Positions 7,429 through 14,815 are shown, counted from the stretch's first letter. The stretch is DNA of 15,903 bases from an uncultured Enterobacter sp. (GCA_946477805.1 CAMKZP010000025.1:1-15903); one strand, 5' to 3'. The notes: generated by a model not told the origin, from the sequence alone. Program-made: numbers and translations.

Positions 7429-7434
7429 ATTATA
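7429..7434 (-). promoter_or_regulatory. Candidate rlmC promoter, -10 hexamer
   Basis: On the minus strand this reads TATAAT, a perfect -10 hexamer, just beyond the ybjO stop codon and 31 bases before the rlmC ATG, giving a leader of about 24 nt. The -35 at 16-17 bp spacing (TTCTTC or GTTCTT) is weak and lies within the ybjO 3' end. The position and perfect -10 are what support it. Confidence 0.45.
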
Positions 7435-7438
7435 CACA

Positions 7439-7912
7439 TTATTGCAGACGGAAGAACCGCCGACTGGACGCGGGGAGATAGAGCAGGCAGAGCACCAGGA
7501 TGTCCGGCAGCTTTTGCATCACCAGCGAATGGAAAATCTCGCGTCGCGACTCGCCGGGAATGCTGAACAGCTCCGGATAGCCATAGCCCAGCGAGGCGGC
7601 CCACAGGTAGCTGGCGGCCGTCACCTGCGTCAGCAGATAGACCCAGCGCGCCCAGTTGCGCCCTTTCACCAGCGAGAACGCGCAGTAGATCTCGATAAAC
7701 ACCAGCGCCAGGCTGCTCATAAAGACCAGCGTCAGGTTCCACGTCTGCACGCTGCGGTGAATAAACTCGCCGATGCCGCGCGCGCCCAGCGTGTTGAGGA
7801 TCATCAGCACGTCAAGACAGCGGATCATAATAATGGCGAGCGCCGCCACCTGCACCAGCGCAGGAACGTTCGGACGAGCGTGCGTATGACGTGTTTTTTG
7901 AAAGAATCCCAA
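7439..7912 (-). CDS. ybjO: Inner membrane protein YbjO (DUF2593)
   Basis: This is a small integral membrane protein of unknown function. The 157-residue chain is readable against E. coli YbjO throughout, including AALAIIMIR, GIGEFIHRSVQTW, AASLGYGYPELFSIPGES and SRRFF. Hydrophobic segments lie near 17-43, 57-82, 88-112 and 132-150. The start is TTG at 7912: no in-frame ATG or GTG lies just upstream, and AGGGA is 9 bases before the TTG. E. coli begins about five codons earlier (MEDETLGFF), so the N-terminus is the least certain part. The potI terminator lies upstream and rlmC follows by 40 bp. Confidence 0.9.
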   Translation of the reverse strand: MGFFQKTRHTHARPNVPALVQVAALAIIMIRCLDVLMILNTLGARGIGEFIHRSVQTWNLTLVFMSSLALVFIEIYCAFSLVKGRNWARWVYLLTQVTAASYLWAASLGYGYPELFSIPGESRREIFHSLVMQKLPDILVLCLLYLPASSRRFFRLQ

Positions 7913-7927
7913 TGTTTTACTTCCCTG

Positions 7928-7956
7928 AAAAACAGTGCCGCGTCATGCGCGGCACT
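7928..7956 (-). terminator. Terminator of the potFGHI operon
   Basis: On the minus strand a perfect 9-bp stem (AGTGCCGCG with CGCGGCACT, bases 7934-7956) has a 5-base loop and is followed by G then TTTTT (7932-7928). It lies 22 bp after the potI stop and before ybjO, so it should end most putrescine-transporter transcripts, with ybjO expressed by read-through or its own start. Confidence 0.85.
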
Positions 7957-7977
7957 TCACTGGAAATTTTAAATGCT

Positions 7978-8823
7978 TCAGCCGCGTCTTGCACGTTGGA
8001 TATCACGCGCCCGCTGCTTTTCCGCGCGCGCCATCAGATACCAGGCGATAAATCCGACAATTCCGACCACGCCGAGGATGATAGAGGCCAGGGCGTTGAT
8101 CTCCGGATTCACCCCCATGCGCACGCTGGAGAAGACCAGCATCGGCAGCGTCGTCGCGCCCGGCCCGGAGACGAAGCTGGCGATAACCAGATCGTCGAGC
8201 GAGAGCGTGAACGCCAGCAGCCAGCCGGAGATCACCGCGGGCATAATCATCGGCAGGGTGATGATGAAAAAGACCTTCAGCGGCGTGGCGCCCAGATCCA
8301 TCGCCGCCTCTTCAATGGAGTGGTCCAGCTCGCGCAGGCGCGAGGAGATGACCACCGCCACGTAGGCCGTACAGAACGTCACGTGCGCCAGCCAGATGGT
8401 GAGCATCCCGCGGTCCGCCGGCCAGCCGATGGCGTGCGCCAGCGCCACGAACAGCAGCAGCAGCGACAGGCCGGTGATCACGTCCGGCATGACCAGCGGG
8501 GCGGTGATCATAAAGGCAAAACCGTTCGCGCCGCGAAAACGCCCGAAGCGCACCATCACCAGCGCGGCGATAGTGCCCAGAACACAGGCCATCGTCGCCG
8601 CCAGCGCGGCAATCGTCAGGCTTAAGCCCACCGCGCTCATCATCGCATCGTCGTGGAACAGCGCGCGATACCAGCGCGTCGACCAGCCCGCCCAGACGGT
8701 CACCAGCTTCGAGCTGTTGAACGAGTAGATCACCAGCATCAGCATGGGCGCATACAGGAAGGTGAAGCCAAGCACCAGGATCAGAATTCGCCACGGGGAG
8801 CGCACTACCGGTAAGTTGTTCAT
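7978..8823 (-). CDS. potI: Putrescine ABC transporter permease PotI
   Basis: PotI is one of the two inner-membrane permeases of the putrescine importer PotFGHI. It has 281 residues, as in E. coli. About six hydrophobic segments are seen, beginning near residues 12-33. The cytoplasmic EAA loop that contacts PotG reads EEAAMDLGATPLKVFFIITL and continues into PMIMPAVISG. Its ATG overlaps the end of potH by 4 bases (ATGA arrangement, 8820-8823). It is the last gene of the operon and is followed by a strong terminator. Confidence 0.96.
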   Translation of the reverse strand: MNNLPVVRSPWRILILVLGFTFLYAPMLMLVIYSFNSSKLVTVWAGWSTRWYRALFHDDAMMSAVGLSLTIAALAATMACVLGTIAALVMVRFGRFRGANGFAFMITAPLVMPDVITGLSLLLLFVALAHAIGWPADRGMLTIWLAHVTFCTAYVAVVISSRLRELDHSIEEAAMDLGATPLKVFFIITLPMIMPAVISGWLLAFTLSLDDLVIASFVSGPGATTLPMLVFSSVRMGVNPEINALASIILGVVGIVGFIAWYLMARAEKQRARDIQRARRG

Positions 8824-9773
8824 CCGCGATCTCCCATCTGTTTCTGCTGATGCTTATGGAACCACATGATCGGCACGATCAGCAGCAGAAGCATAACGAT
8901 CGCCACCGCCGAGGCTACCGGCCAGTCGCGGTTGTTGAAGAACTCCTGCCACAGCACGCGGCCAATCATGATGCTGTCCGGGCCGCCGAGCAGCTCAGGG
9001 ATCACAAACTCCCCTACCGCCGGGATAAACACCAGCATCGACCCGGCGATAATCCCGCCTTTGGTCAGCGGCACAATCACGCTAAAGAAGGTCTTCAGCG
9101 GACGCGCGCCGAGATCCAGCGAGGCCTCCACCAGCGAGTAGTCGATGCGCGTCAGGGCCGTATAAATCGGCAGCACCATAAACGGCAGGTAGGCGTAGAC
9201 AATCCCGATGTACACCGCGAGGTTGGTGTGCAGGATGGTCAGCGGCTGGTCGATAACGCCCAGCCAGAGCAGGACGTTATTAAGCACGCCGTTATTTTTC
9301 AGGATCCCCATCCACGCGTACACGCGGATCAGGAACGAGGTCCACGACGGCAGGATCACCAGCAGCAGCAGAATATTGCGCGTCGAAGGCTTGCTGTACG
9401 CCACCGCCCACGCGAGCGGATAGCCCAGCAGCAGACAGCAGATCGTCGAAATCCCCGCCACCTGCAGCGACTGAAGGTACGCTTCAAAATAGAGCGGATC
9501 GTCGGTGAGCTGCAGGAAATTGCCCAGATTCAGCGTCAGCGTCAGCTGCCCGTCGGCCCAGTCCAGCAGGTTGGTATAGGGCGGGATCGCCCGCGCCATC
9601 TCCGCCAGGCTTATCTTAAAGACGATCAGGAACGGCAGCAGGAACAGCAGGATCAGCCAGACATACGGCATGGCGATGACCAGCTTGCGGCCGTGCGCCA
9701 TCTGCATACGCGCCAGCCAGCGGGCGAAACCGCCCGGCTTTTTGACGCGGGCTGGAGGTTCAAGTGTGCTCAT
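8820..9773 (-). CDS. potH: Putrescine ABC transporter permease PotH
   Basis: PotH pairs with PotI to form the membrane channel of the putrescine importer. It has 317 residues, equal to E. coli PotH. After a basic cytoplasmic N-terminus (about 1-30), the first membrane segment is about 31-53 (LVIAMPYVWLILLFLLPFLI). The EAA loop is VEASLDLGARPLKTFFSVIV, leading into PLTKGGIIAG, and the family stretch PAVGEFVIPELLGGPDSIMI is present. It starts 10 bp after potG and overlaps potI by 4 bp. Confidence 0.96.
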   Translation of the reverse strand: MSTLEPPARVKKPGGFARWLARMQMAHGRKLVIAMPYVWLILLFLLPFLIVFKISLAEMARAIPPYTNLLDWADGQLTLTLNLGNFLQLTDDPLYFEAYLQSLQVAGISTICCLLLGYPLAWAVAYSKPSTRNILLLLVILPSWTSFLIRVYAWMGILKNNGVLNNVLLWLGVIDQPLTILHTNLAVYIGIVYAYLPFMVLPIYTALTRIDYSLVEASLDLGARPLKTFFSVIVPLTKGGIIAGSMLVFIPAVGEFVIPELLGGPDSIMIGRVLWQEFFNNRDWPVASAVAIVMLLLLIVPIMWFHKHQQKQMGDRG

Positions 9774-9783
9774 TGTCCGCTCC

Positions 9784-10917
9784 TTATACCGTCAGTACGA
9801 CGCAGCTGTCGGCGTCCCAGCACAGGCTCACTTCGTCGCCCCAGGTCGGCTGCCCCTTGCGATAGCGGTGTTCATTCTGCAGCTGGGCGCTGAGCATCTG
9901 TCCGCTTTTCAGACGCACGTGATAGATAGAGAGGTCGCCCAGATAGGCAATGTGCACCACTTCCCCGACGGCAAAGTTATAGCCGTCGGCGGGCGGCTCA
10001 TCGCAGAGCATGATTTTTTCCGGACGCAGAGCAACGTAAACCGGCACGTTGTCCACCACCGAGTTATCAGAGTCGACCTTCAGCGGGTGCACCAGGCCCG
10101 GCGATTCAATCACCAGCCCGTCTTCCTGGCGGTCTTTCAGCAGCCCTTCAAAGACGTTCACCGAGCCGATAAACTCCGCGCTGTAGCGGGTGGTCGGGTG
10201 CTCGTAAATCTCTTCCGGCTCGCCAATCTGCACGAACTTGCCGCGGTTCATGATCGCAATGCGCCCGGCCATGGTCATCGCCTCTTCCTGGTCGTGGGTC
10301 ACCATCACGCAGGTCACCCCCACGCGCTCGAGGATATCCACCACTTCCAGCTGCATCCGGTCACGCAGTTTTTTATCCAGCGCGCCCATTGGCTCGTCGA
10401 GCAGCAGCAGCTTTGGCCGTTTTGCCAGGCTGCGCGCCAGCGCCACGCGCTGACGCTGGCCGCCGGAGAGCTGGTGCGGCTTACGCTTCGCGAACTCCTG
10501 CATGTGCACCAGACTCAGCATCTCGGCCACGCGCGCGGTGATTTCGGCTTTCGGCAGCTTGTCCTGCTTCAGGCCAAAAGCGATGTTCTGCTCCACCGTC
10601 ATGTGCGGGAACAGCGCGTAGGACTGGAACATCATGTTAATCGGGCGCTGATACGGCGGCACGCTGGAGAGATCCACGCCGTCCAGCACGATTTGCCCGG
10701 CGGTCGGCTGTTCAAACCCCGCCAGCATGCGCAGCAGGGTGGATTTACCGCAGCCGGATGCGCCCAGCAGCGCAAAAATTTCGCCTTTGTAGATCGTCAG
10801 GCTGACGTCGTCCACGGCATGCTGGCCGTCGAATGATTTGGTGAGGTTACGAATTTCAAGCAGCGGGGTCAGCGCTTTACGGACTTTCGCCTGCGGGCGG
10901 GAGGTAGCATCATTCAC
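9784..10917 (-). CDS. potG: Putrescine ABC transporter ATP-binding protein PotG
   Basis: PotG is the cytoplasmic ATPase energising putrescine uptake. A GTG start at 10917 is preferred over an ATG 14 codons upstream: it gives 377 residues and the N-terminus (M)NDATSRPQAK, matching E. coli, and GGAG lies 7 bases before it. Walker A is GASGCGKST (52-60), the Q-loop is at Q98, the signature LSGGQRQ is at 150-156, and Walker B is LLLLDE ending at E175. The C-terminal third is a TOBE-type regulatory domain. It is separated from potF by 103 bp that hold a perfect hairpin and a REP, so potF and potG may be expressed at different levels. Confidence 0.96.
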   Translation of the reverse strand: MNDATSRPQAKVRKALTPLLEIRNLTKSFDGQHAVDDVSLTIYKGEIFALLGASGCGKSTLLRMLAGFEQPTAGQIVLDGVDLSSVPPYQRPINMMFQSYALFPHMTVEQNIAFGLKQDKLPKAEITARVAEMLSLVHMQEFAKRKPHQLSGGQRQRVALARSLAKRPKLLLLDEPMGALDKKLRDRMQLEVVDILERVGVTCVMVTHDQEEAMTMAGRIAIMNRGKFVQIGEPEEIYEHPTTRYSAEFIGSVNVFEGLLKDRQEDGLVIESPGLVHPLKVDSDNSVVDNVPVYVALRPEKIMLCDEPPADGYNFAVGEVVHIAYLGDLSIYHVRLKSGQMLSAQLQNEHRYRKGQPTWGDEVSLCWDADSCVVLTV

Positions 10918-10950
10918 GGGGTGTTCTCCGGCAGAGATCAAATCATGGTG

Positions 10951-10975
10951 CAGGCGCACCAGAGCGGTGCGCCTG
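10951..10975. repeat. Perfect 10-bp hairpin between potF and potG
   Basis: CAGGCGCACC (10951-10960) is exactly complementary to GGTGCGCCTG (10966-10975) across a 5-base loop. Neither side has a T-run, so it is not a standard terminator. In the potFGHI transcript it would form a very stable stem 33-57 bases before the potG GTG and directly after the REP. A role as an mRNA-stability barrier protecting potF is inference. Confidence 0.85.
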
Positions 10976-10976
10976 T

Positions 10977-11007
10977 TGCCGGGGGCGTTGACGCTTGCCC
11001 GGCCTAC
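10977..11007. repeat. REP-like element between potF and potG
   Basis: The sequence begins TGCCGGGGGCGTTGACGC and ends TTGCCCGGCCTAC. It keeps the REP ends but its centre differs from the other copies in the window. It lies 13 bp after the potF stop. Intercistronic REPs downstream of binding-protein genes, as in malE-malF, are known to stabilise upstream mRNA, and the position here fits that. Confidence 0.7.
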
Positions 11008-11020
11008 GACTCACGTTAAG

Positions 11021-12133
11021 TTACTTACCGCTTTTCACCTTGGTCCACGCGCGGGTACGCACGCGGTCAATTTTAGGATCCTGAACCTTCAGGGTGAACA
11101 GCTTGGCGAACACGTCCGCCGGCGGATAGATTGCCGGGTTGTTGCGGATCTCTTCGCTGACCAGCGGCACGGACGCCTTGTTGCCGTTGGCGTAGTACAC
11201 GTGGTCGCTGATGTGGGCGATCACGTCCGGACGCATCAGGTAGTTGAGGAACTGATAGGCTTCATCTTTGTTTTTCGCATCAGCAGGCATCGCGAAGACG
11301 TCGAAGAAGGCCAGCGCCCCCTCTTTCGGGATGAAGTAGGAGACGTTCACGCCGTTTTTCGCCTCTTTCGCGCGGTTAGCCGCCTGCCAGACGTCGCCCG
11401 CCCAGCCGATGGCCACGCAGATGTCGCCGTTTGCCAGGTCGTTAATGTACTGAGAGGAGTGGAAGTAGCGAATATTCGGGCGCAGCTTGAGCAGCAGATC
11501 GGTTGCCGGGCCGGTGTAGTCGTCGGCCTTGCTGCTGTTCGGATCTTTGCCCAGATAGTTAAGCACGGTGGCGAAAATCTCTTCCGGCGCATCGAGGAAA
11601 GAGACGCCGCAGCTTTTCAGCTTCTCAAGGTTTTCCGGCTTCAGCACCACGTCCCAGCTGTCGAGCTTCACGTCCGGGCCCAGCGCCGCTTTCACTTTGT
11701 CGACGTTAAAGCCGATACCGGTCGTTGCCCACAGATACGGCATCGCGTATTTGTTGTCCGGGTCATGCTTAGCCACCAGCTTCAGCACCTCCGGGTCGAG
11801 GTTTTTCCAGTTGGATAACTTGCTTTTATCCAGCGGCTGGAAGACGCCCGCCGTCAGCTGACGCTCGAGGAAGCTTGCTGAGGGGACCACCAGGTCAAAA
11901 CCGGTGCTCCCCGCCATGAGCTTGCCTTCCAGCACCTCGTTGGAGTCGAACACGTCATAGACCACTTTAATGCCGGTCTCTTTTTCAAAATTGGCGACGG
12001 TATCCGGCGCTATATAGTCAGACCAGTTATAAACGTGCAGCGTTTTTTGTTCCGCAGCGAGCGTGCCGGCAGAGACGGCCATCAGAGCACCCGCAGCCAG
12101 ACCCGATAACCATTTTTTATTCAAAGCGATCAT
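11021..12133 (-). CDS. potF: Putrescine-binding periplasmic protein PotF
   Basis: PotF captures putrescine in the periplasm for PotGHI. It has 370 residues, as in E. coli. A signal peptide (about 1-26: KK, then a hydrophobic core, ending GTLAA) precedes the mature chain starting EQKTLHVYNWSDY, which includes W37-S38-D39, a region known to line the ligand pocket in the family. Other conserved stretches are FDSNEVLEGKLMAGSTGFD, NGDICVAIGWAGDVWQA and FFDVFAMPADAKNKDEAYQF. The ATG at 12133 has AAGGA 7 bases before it. It is first in the operon; the promoter should lie in the 350-bp gap upstream. Confidence 0.97.
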   Translation of the reverse strand: MIALNKKWLSGLAAGALMAVSAGTLAAEQKTLHVYNWSDYIAPDTVANFEKETGIKVVYDVFDSNEVLEGKLMAGSTGFDLVVPSASFLERQLTAGVFQPLDKSKLSNWKNLDPEVLKLVAKHDPDNKYAMPYLWATTGIGFNVDKVKAALGPDVKLDSWDVVLKPENLEKLKSCGVSFLDAPEEIFATVLNYLGKDPNSSKADDYTGPATDLLLKLRPNIRYFHSSQYINDLANGDICVAIGWAGDVWQAANRAKEAKNGVNVSYFIPKEGALAFFDVFAMPADAKNKDEAYQFLNYLMRPDVIAHISDHVYYANGNKASVPLVSEEIRNNPAIYPPADVFAKLFTLKVQDPKIDRVRTRAWTKVKSGK

Positions 12134-12192
12134 ATCGTTATTCCTTCTGAAAGCTCGTTAACAAACGAACTAAAACTGTGCAATCTGAAGAT

Positions 12193-12209
12193 ATGCAATA
12201 ATCATGCAT
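12193..12209 (-). promoter_or_regulatory. Possible sigma-54-like potF promoter element
   Basis: On the minus strand this reads ATGCATGATTATTGCAT. Against TGGCAC-N5-TTGCA, the TTGCA half with the -12 GC is perfect, but the -24 GG is only TG. It ends 59 bases before the potF ATG, a sensible distance. The potFGHI operon of E. coli is, to my recollection, in the nitrogen (NtrC) regulon, which motivates the search. I found no clear NtrC dyad upstream. The same bases are also a simple inverted repeat, so another regulator is possible. Confidence 0.3.
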
Positions 12210-12429
12210 AGTTTGTCGCTCTGCCTGAAATAAAAATAACCCTCTTTTCCCGGCAGGATCCGCTCGCTTTTGTAAGCACCGCAAGAATAACTGTAGCCTG
12301 TGTCTCCGGCTATAGCCCAGACGAAAAAACGCCTTTTATCAATTTTTTATGCAGGTTATGTCTACGGGATAAGCCGAAATGGCCTTAGAGGAGGTGAAAT
12401 ATTCTTTAAGAAAAGGTTAAAGGCAGCAG

Positions 12430-12467
12430 AAAAAATGGCGATATGCAGCCGCTATGGCAGCGACTGC
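12430..12467 (-). terminator. Weak candidate transcript end after ybjN
   Basis: On the minus strand a 9-bp stem with one U-G wobble (GCAGTCGCT with AGCGGCTGC, 12467-12445) has a 5-base loop. Six T residues occur only after a further 9 bases (12435-12430). The gap between stem and T-run is too long for a standard intrinsic terminator, so this may be just a 3' hairpin. It begins 18 bases after the ybjN stop and is the best structure available for the end of nfsA-rimK-ybjN. Confidence 0.3.
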
Positions 12468-12484
12468 GCAAAAGTCAGACAGGC

Positions 12485-12961
12485 TTAGTGGAGAAAATTG
12501 GGCGAAGCGTCATTATTTTCCGCGTCATCATCCGTGGTGTACAGCAGATGATGGGCGCTGGCTTCCATCATGACCATGGAAATTTGCTCTTCACTCAGAC
12601 GCATAAACCAGGAGAACTGCTTAAAGGAGAGGCCAGCACCGGAGAATAAAGACTGGCAAACCACCAGTTTCGGCAGATTATCATCCTGTATGTCCAGAAA
12701 TGCCTTCACGGTCAAAGAACTGGCGTTGATGGCAGATAAATCGGAGGCCAGCGCCAGCAGCGCGGAGGGCTTCACCTCGGCCAGGGCAGAGAAAAGGATG
12801 ACGTCGTTAATCAGATCGATTTTGGCATCAAAGATGCCGTCGAAATTTTGCATATGAGGCAGATGCAGCGCCTGACAGGAATCGCATTCAAAGAAGGTGA
12901 TACCGGCATCATCAAGCCATTGACGTAACGTATCCAGTGTAGGTACGACCTGTAAATCCAT
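12485..12961 (-). CDS. ybjN: YbjN-family protein
   Basis: YbjN is a 158-residue cytoplasmic protein. The family fold resembles type III secretion chaperones, and E. coli YbjN has been linked to motility and stress phenotypes, but its biochemical function is unknown. The ATG at 12961 gives the E. coli length and alignment (VPTLDTLRQWLDD near the N-terminus), in preference to an ATG 11 codons upstream; AGAGG lies about 10 bases before it. Conserved stretches include FFECDSCQALHLPHMQNFDG, SLTVKAFLDIQDDNLPKLVV and SEEQISMV. It follows rimK by 63 bp and is probably cotranscribed with nfsA and rimK. Confidence 0.93.
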   Translation of the reverse strand: MDLQVVPTLDTLRQWLDDAGITFFECDSCQALHLPHMQNFDGIFDAKIDLINDVILFSALAEVKPSALLALASDLSAINASSLTVKAFLDIQDDNLPKLVVCQSLFSGAGLSFKQFSWFMRLSEEQISMVMMEASAHHLLYTTDDDAENNDASPNFLH

Positions 12962-13024
12962 CGCTGTGCAGCCTCTTAAATAAAAACTGTGCATAGGTTA
13001 CGCAAAAAGCGCGCGGTAATCCAT

Positions 13025-13927
13025 TCAGCCGCCCGTTTTAAGACAGTATCCCGGCGTTGCATGACGTTCGATCCATGCGATCATTTTACCCGCTATGTCG
13101 ACGCCCGTTGTTTTTTCAACCCCTTCCAGCCCCGGCGAGGCGTTGACTTCCATCACCAGCGGGCCGCGGGTGGCGCGCAGCAGATCCACGCCTGCCACGT
13201 CCAGGCCCAGCGTCTGCGCCGCTTTCACGGCAATCGCGCGCTCGCGCTCGCTGATGGCGGCAACGCGCGCGACGCCGCCCCGGTGAAGGTTAGAGCGAAA
13301 ATCGCCCTCTTTTGCCTGGCGCTCAATGGCGGCTACCACTTCGTCACCGACCACAAAGCAGCGAATATCGCACCCTTTGGCCTCTTCGATGTACTCCTGC
13401 ACCAGAATGTGGGCATTGAGGCCGCGAAAGGCGTCAATCACGCTTTCAGCCGCCTGGCGCGTTTCCGCCAGCACCACGCCAATGCCCTGGGTGCCCTCCA
13501 CCAGCTTGATCACCAGCGGCGCGCCGCCCACCATGTCGATGAGATCGCTGGTGTCGTCGGGGGAGTGGGCAATACCGGTGACGGGAAGATCGATCCCCTG
13601 TCGCGCCAGCAGCTGCAGCGAGCGCAGCTTATCGCGGGCGCGGGAGATGGCGACGGATTCATTAAGAGGATAGCTCCCCAGCATCTCGAACTGCCGCAGC
13701 GCGGCCGTGCCGTAGTAGGTGATCTGCGAACCAATGCGCGGGATCACCGCATCGAAATGCGGAAGCCTGCGGCCTTTGTAGTGAATCGACGACGCCGCAG
13801 GGTCGATGTTCATATAGCAGGACATCGGGTCGAGGATCTCAATCTGATGCCCGCGTTTGGCCGCCGCTTCTCGCAGGCGTTTACATGAATAGAGCGTTCC
13901 ATCCCGGGACAATATGGCAATTTTCAC
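13025..13927 (-). CDS. rimK: Ribosomal protein S6 glutamate ligase RimK
   Basis: RimK is an ATP-grasp ligase that adds glutamate residues to the C-terminus of ribosomal protein S6 and can make poly-alpha-glutamate. The GTG at 13927 gives (M)KIAILSRDGTLYSCKRLREA and 300 residues, as in E. coli; AGAGG is 6 bases upstream. An ATG seven codons earlier is rejected because it lies upstream of that site. ATP-grasp features include VIKLVEGTQGIGVV, the LVQEYIEEAKGCDIR strand and the metal-binding end VMEVNASPGLEG. It lies 51 bp after nfsA and 63 bp before ybjN. Confidence 0.97.
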   Translation of the reverse strand: MKIAILSRDGTLYSCKRLREAAAKRGHQIEILDPMSCYMNIDPAASSIHYKGRRLPHFDAVIPRIGSQITYYGTAALRQFEMLGSYPLNESVAISRARDKLRSLQLLARQGIDLPVTGIAHSPDDTSDLIDMVGGAPLVIKLVEGTQGIGVVLAETRQAAESVIDAFRGLNAHILVQEYIEEAKGCDIRCFVVGDEVVAAIERQAKEGDFRSNLHRGGVARVAAISERERAIAVKAAQTLGLDVAGVDLLRATRGPLVMEVNASPGLEGVEKTTGVDIAGKMIAWIERHATPGYCLKTGG

Positions 13928-13978
13928 CCTGCACCTCTCTAAAAACATGGGAAAAGCCTGGGTATCATACAGAATGAA

Positions 13979-14701
13979 CTATCGCGTCGCCCAGCCCTGT
14001 TTGTGCAGATAATCGAGAATAAACGGGCGATTTTCCTTGATGATGGTGCGACGGATATGATCGGTCCAGGTGTCGCGGCGGTTGTTGCTGTCGCGGGTCA
14101 GATAGTAGTTTGCCAGCTCTTCGTCGTAGTGATTCAGCACCTCCTGGTCGACCGGCTGATAGTGATTTTCATGCACCAGCATGGCGGCAGGAATGCGCGG
14201 CTTGAGATCCGGGTTATCTGCCGGCCAGCCCAGGCACAGGCCGAACAGCGGCAGAACGTGTTTCGGCAGCTTCAGCAGTTCGGTCACGCTTTCAATGTTG
14301 TTACGCAGCCCGCCGATGTAAACGCCGCCGAGCCCCAGCGATTCCGCCGCCGTGAAGGCGTTTTGCGCCATCAGCGCGGTATCCACCACGCCCAGCAGCA
14401 GCTGTTCGGCAAGGCCCAGCTCGGCCTCGGGGCAGATTTGCAGATGGCGGTTAAAATCAGCGCAGAACACCCAGAATTCGGCGGCCTGCGCGACGTGCTT
14501 CTGCCCGCCGGTCAGCGTCACCAGCTGTTCACGCATCGCCGGGTCGGTGATGCGGATAATGGAGCTGCACTGCAGGAAGCTGGAGCTGGAGGTGCCTCTC
14601 GCGCTGTCGATTATTGCCTCACGCTGGGCCTGGGTAATCGGCTCACCGGTGAAATGGCGGATGGAACGATGGGAACGGAGCAGGTCAATTGTTGGCGTCA
14701 T
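13979..14701 (-). CDS. nfsA: Oxygen-insensitive NADPH nitroreductase NfsA
   Basis: NfsA is an FMN-dependent cytoplasmic flavoprotein that reduces nitro compounds and quinones by two electrons using NADPH. The ATG at 14701 gives 240 residues, as in E. coli, starting MTPTIDLLRSHRSIRHF, with AGAGAG a few bases upstream. A longer in-frame start at 14842 adds 47 unrelated residues and is rejected. The FMN-contacting N-terminal motif HRSIRHF and the NADPH-binding arginines R203 and R225 are conserved. In E. coli nfsA follows ybjC. Here no ybjC is present, and nfsA heads the rimK-ybjN run with its own promoter-like hexamers. SoxRS control is known in E. coli; I did not find a convincing soxbox here. 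Confidence 0.97.
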   Translation of the reverse strand: MTPTIDLLRSHRSIRHFTGEPITQAQREAIIDSARGTSSSSFLQCSSIIRITDPAMREQLVTLTGGQKHVAQAAEFWVFCADFNRHLQICPEAELGLAEQLLLGVVDTALMAQNAFTAAESLGLGGVYIGGLRNNIESVTELLKLPKHVLPLFGLCLGWPADNPDLKPRIPAAMLVHENHYQPVDQEVLNHYDEELANYYLTRDSNNRRDTWTDHIRRTIIKENRPFILDYLHKQGWATR

Positions 14702-14740
14702 GTTGTCTCTCTTAATCAGTCTGTACGCGGTATGGCAGCC

Positions 14741-14769
14741 AGTATAGGCAAAGATACCGGGCGTGTAAT
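14741..14769 (-). promoter_or_regulatory. Candidate nfsA promoter
   Basis: On the minus strand, -35 ATTACA (14764-14769, 4 of 6 matches) and -10 TATACT (14741-14746, 5 of 6) are separated by exactly 17 bp. Transcription would start near 14734, giving a leader of about 33 nt with the AGAGAG ribosome-binding site. The candidate OxyR site at 14779-14815 begins 9 bp upstream of the -35. Confidence 0.6.
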
Positions 14770-14778
14770 TGGCGAAAC

Positions 14779-14815
14779 ATAGCCTGACTGTATCAAAGTG
14801 ACAGGTGAAACCTTC
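14779..14815 (+). promoter_or_regulatory. Candidate OxyR binding site upstream of grxA
   Basis: The OxyR pattern is four ATAG/CTAT elements each 7 bases apart. Here the 37 bp read ATAG, 7 bases, GTAT, 7 bases, ACAG, 7 bases, CTTC: 12 of 16 element bases match with perfect spacing, and the T and A inside the second pair also fit. E. coli grxA is an established OxyR-activated gene. The grxA -10 is unclear (perhaps TATCGT at 14833-14838). The site could also influence the divergent nfsA promoter. Confidence 0.55.

Larger units (their letters stand above)
12134..12484. other. 350-bp intergenic region between potF and ybjN
   Basis: This gap should hold the potF promoter and the ybjN transcript end. 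Visible items: a dyad at 12193-12209 (ATGCA, 7 bases, TGCAT) that on the minus strand resembles a sigma-54 core; a 10-bp palindrome GGCTATAGCC at 12308-12317; an orphan Shine-Dalgarno-like GAGGAGGTGA at 12388-12397 on the plus strand; and a hairpin at 12445-12467. A plus-strand reading frame from a GTG at 12300 to 12488 (62 codons) has no ribosome-binding site at its start and resembles nothing I recognise. I do not call it a gene. Confidence 0.6.

Noticed and set aside
8850..10836. Long plus-strand open frames (347 and 388 codons) across the pot genes
   Set aside because: They lie antisense to potG, potH and potI, which have full-length family matches. The translations are rich in H, R and Q with no domains, as expected for antisense shadows of GC-rich genes.
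12454..12470. Plus-strand sigma-54-like sequence TGGCAGCGACTGCGCA
   Set aside because: The GG and GC spacing fits, but it points into the 3' end of ybjN with no plus-strand gene downstream, and the bases belong to the hairpin after ybjN.
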